A stretch of 64,000 nucleotides of DNA from Stappia stellulata DSM 5886 (GTDB lineage Bacteria > Pseudomonadota > Alphaproteobacteria > Rhizobiales > Stappiaceae), in NCBI RefSeq assembly GCF_000423705.1, contig NZ_KE384082.1, positions 980,843-1,044,842 on the forward strand, read 5' to 3'. Below are positions 63,635-64,000 of this stretch, piece by piece. The position numbers were made by a program, and so were the translations under genes. The notes beneath the pieces were generated by a model. That model made no database searches, was not told the DNA's origin, and worked only from the letters and a program-made list of their open reading frames with translations. How positions within the stretch are numbered: position 1 is the stretch's first letter; every line of letters starts with the position of its first letter.

Positions 63635-64000
63635 TCATTGCCGCGACAAGAGCGCGTCCGGACGCCCGCGCGCGATTGCCTTTGCGATCAACGCCACCAC
63701 GAAGGCCTTGATCAGGTCGCCCGGCAGATAGACGAGCGACACCAGCATCGCCTTTTCGATGGGCACTTCTCCAAAGAAAACGATGCCGGGGATTCCGAAG
63801 GCATAAATCACACCGATCCCACCGACCAGCGCACTGGCAAGGCTTGCAGGAAACACGGGGGATGACTGGAGAAATTGCATCACGATACCGCAGGCGAAGG
63901 TCGCAAAGGGAAATCCGATGAGAAACCCGGAAGACGGTCCCATGAACGCCTCCACTCCGCCGCGCCCGCCCGGCAACAACGGCATCCCTAGAGCCACCAG
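63635..64000 (-). CDS. bioY: Biotin transporter BioY (N-terminus cut by window edge)
   Basis: Membrane substrate-binding component of an energy-coupling-factor biotin importer. The visible 121 residues begin in mid-protein (ALGMPLLPGGRGGVEAFMGP), followed by SSGFLIGFPFATFACGIVMQ and the C-terminal VPIEKAMLVSLVYLPGDLIKAFVVALIAKA. A full BioY has about 190 residues, so about 70 are missing beyond base 64000. It is the first of three genes; the ligase ATG is 14 bases after its stop. Control by biotin through BioR is usual in alphaproteobacteria, but any site would be outside the window. Confidence 0.9.
   Translation of the reverse strand: MVALGMPLLPGGRGGVEAFMGPSSGFLIGFPFATFACGIVMQFLQSSPVFPASLASALVGGIGVIYAFGIPGIVFFGEVPIEKAMLVSLVYLPGDLIKAFVVALIAKAIARGRPDALLSRQ

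Overview
The window is a high-GC, densely coded chromosomal segment with typical alphaproteobacterial content. It has two TRAP transporter loci, several ABC importers, a BioY/acyl-CoA ligase/thiolase cluster, a NicO + DUF1007 pair, a CobW GTPase coupled to a WD40 protein, and an Lrp-controlled 4-hydroxyphenylpyruvate dioxygenase. Gene content suggests a free-living, probably marine or soil, heterotroph, perhaps of the Hyphomicrobiales (Stappiaceae-like). This is inference from gene content only. I saw no tRNA, rRNA, CRISPR array, insertion sequence, integrase or phage gene, and no obvious break in base composition except an AT-rich patch at about 9420-9545.

Layout. 1-3722: a TakP/FcbT-type TRAP transporter operon (dctP-dctQ-dctM, dctM cut by the window edge), divergent from 3944-6449, a gamma-glutamyl hydrolase-like gene followed by a cobalt-type nitrile hydratase (alpha, beta, accessory). 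6653-9321: a DMT exporter, then a NicO Ni/Co transporter with its DUF1007 partner. 9641-14302: leucine dehydrogenase, a LysR regulator, DUF2937, a WD40 protein and a His-rich CobW GTPase. 14521-17243: a KorA/KorB-like pair that keeps its cluster cysteines but has lost most of the thiamine-diphosphate signature. 17250-24457: MGMT, an aminotransferase, an unlisted 29-residue membrane peptide, a LacI/2-hydroxyacid dehydrogenase operon, a DMT transporter, ChrA and a MarR regulator.

24625-35579 holds the most interesting locus. A seven-gene operon encodes an NMT1/THI5-type ABC importer, a cytosine-deaminase-like amidohydrolase, a GlcD-type FAD oxidoreductase and two flavodoxin-fold reductases. It is preceded by a near-perfect sigma-54 promoter. 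Transcribed the other way are a RidA protein, an 8-oxoguanine deaminase-like enzyme behind a strong 11-bp hairpin, and a creatininase-family enzyme. I read this as a nitrogen-scavenging module for a heterocyclic (pyrimidine, purine or creatinine-like) substrate.

35584-44778: a Spx/ArsC-like reductase, a membrane adenylate cyclase with six candidate haem histidines and an adrenodoxin-type [2Fe-2S] domain, an M20 deacylase, and a complete five-gene peptide ABC transporter. 44798-47170: a CueR-type promoter and a copper P-type ATPase. 47281-54856: an aldonate dehydratase, SCP2, D-erythronate dehydrogenase, a TetR regulator, an orphan TRAP binding protein, a GMC oxidoreductase and a TerB-like protein. 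54933-56662: lrp and hppD around a shared palindrome. 56923-60912: a trehalose operon otsB-GH15-otsA. 61031-64000: a divergent thiolase, an acyl-CoA ligase and a truncated bioY.

Almost every large regulator-free intergenic region contains a readable palindrome or hairpin. These are listed separately because they give testable regulatory predictions.
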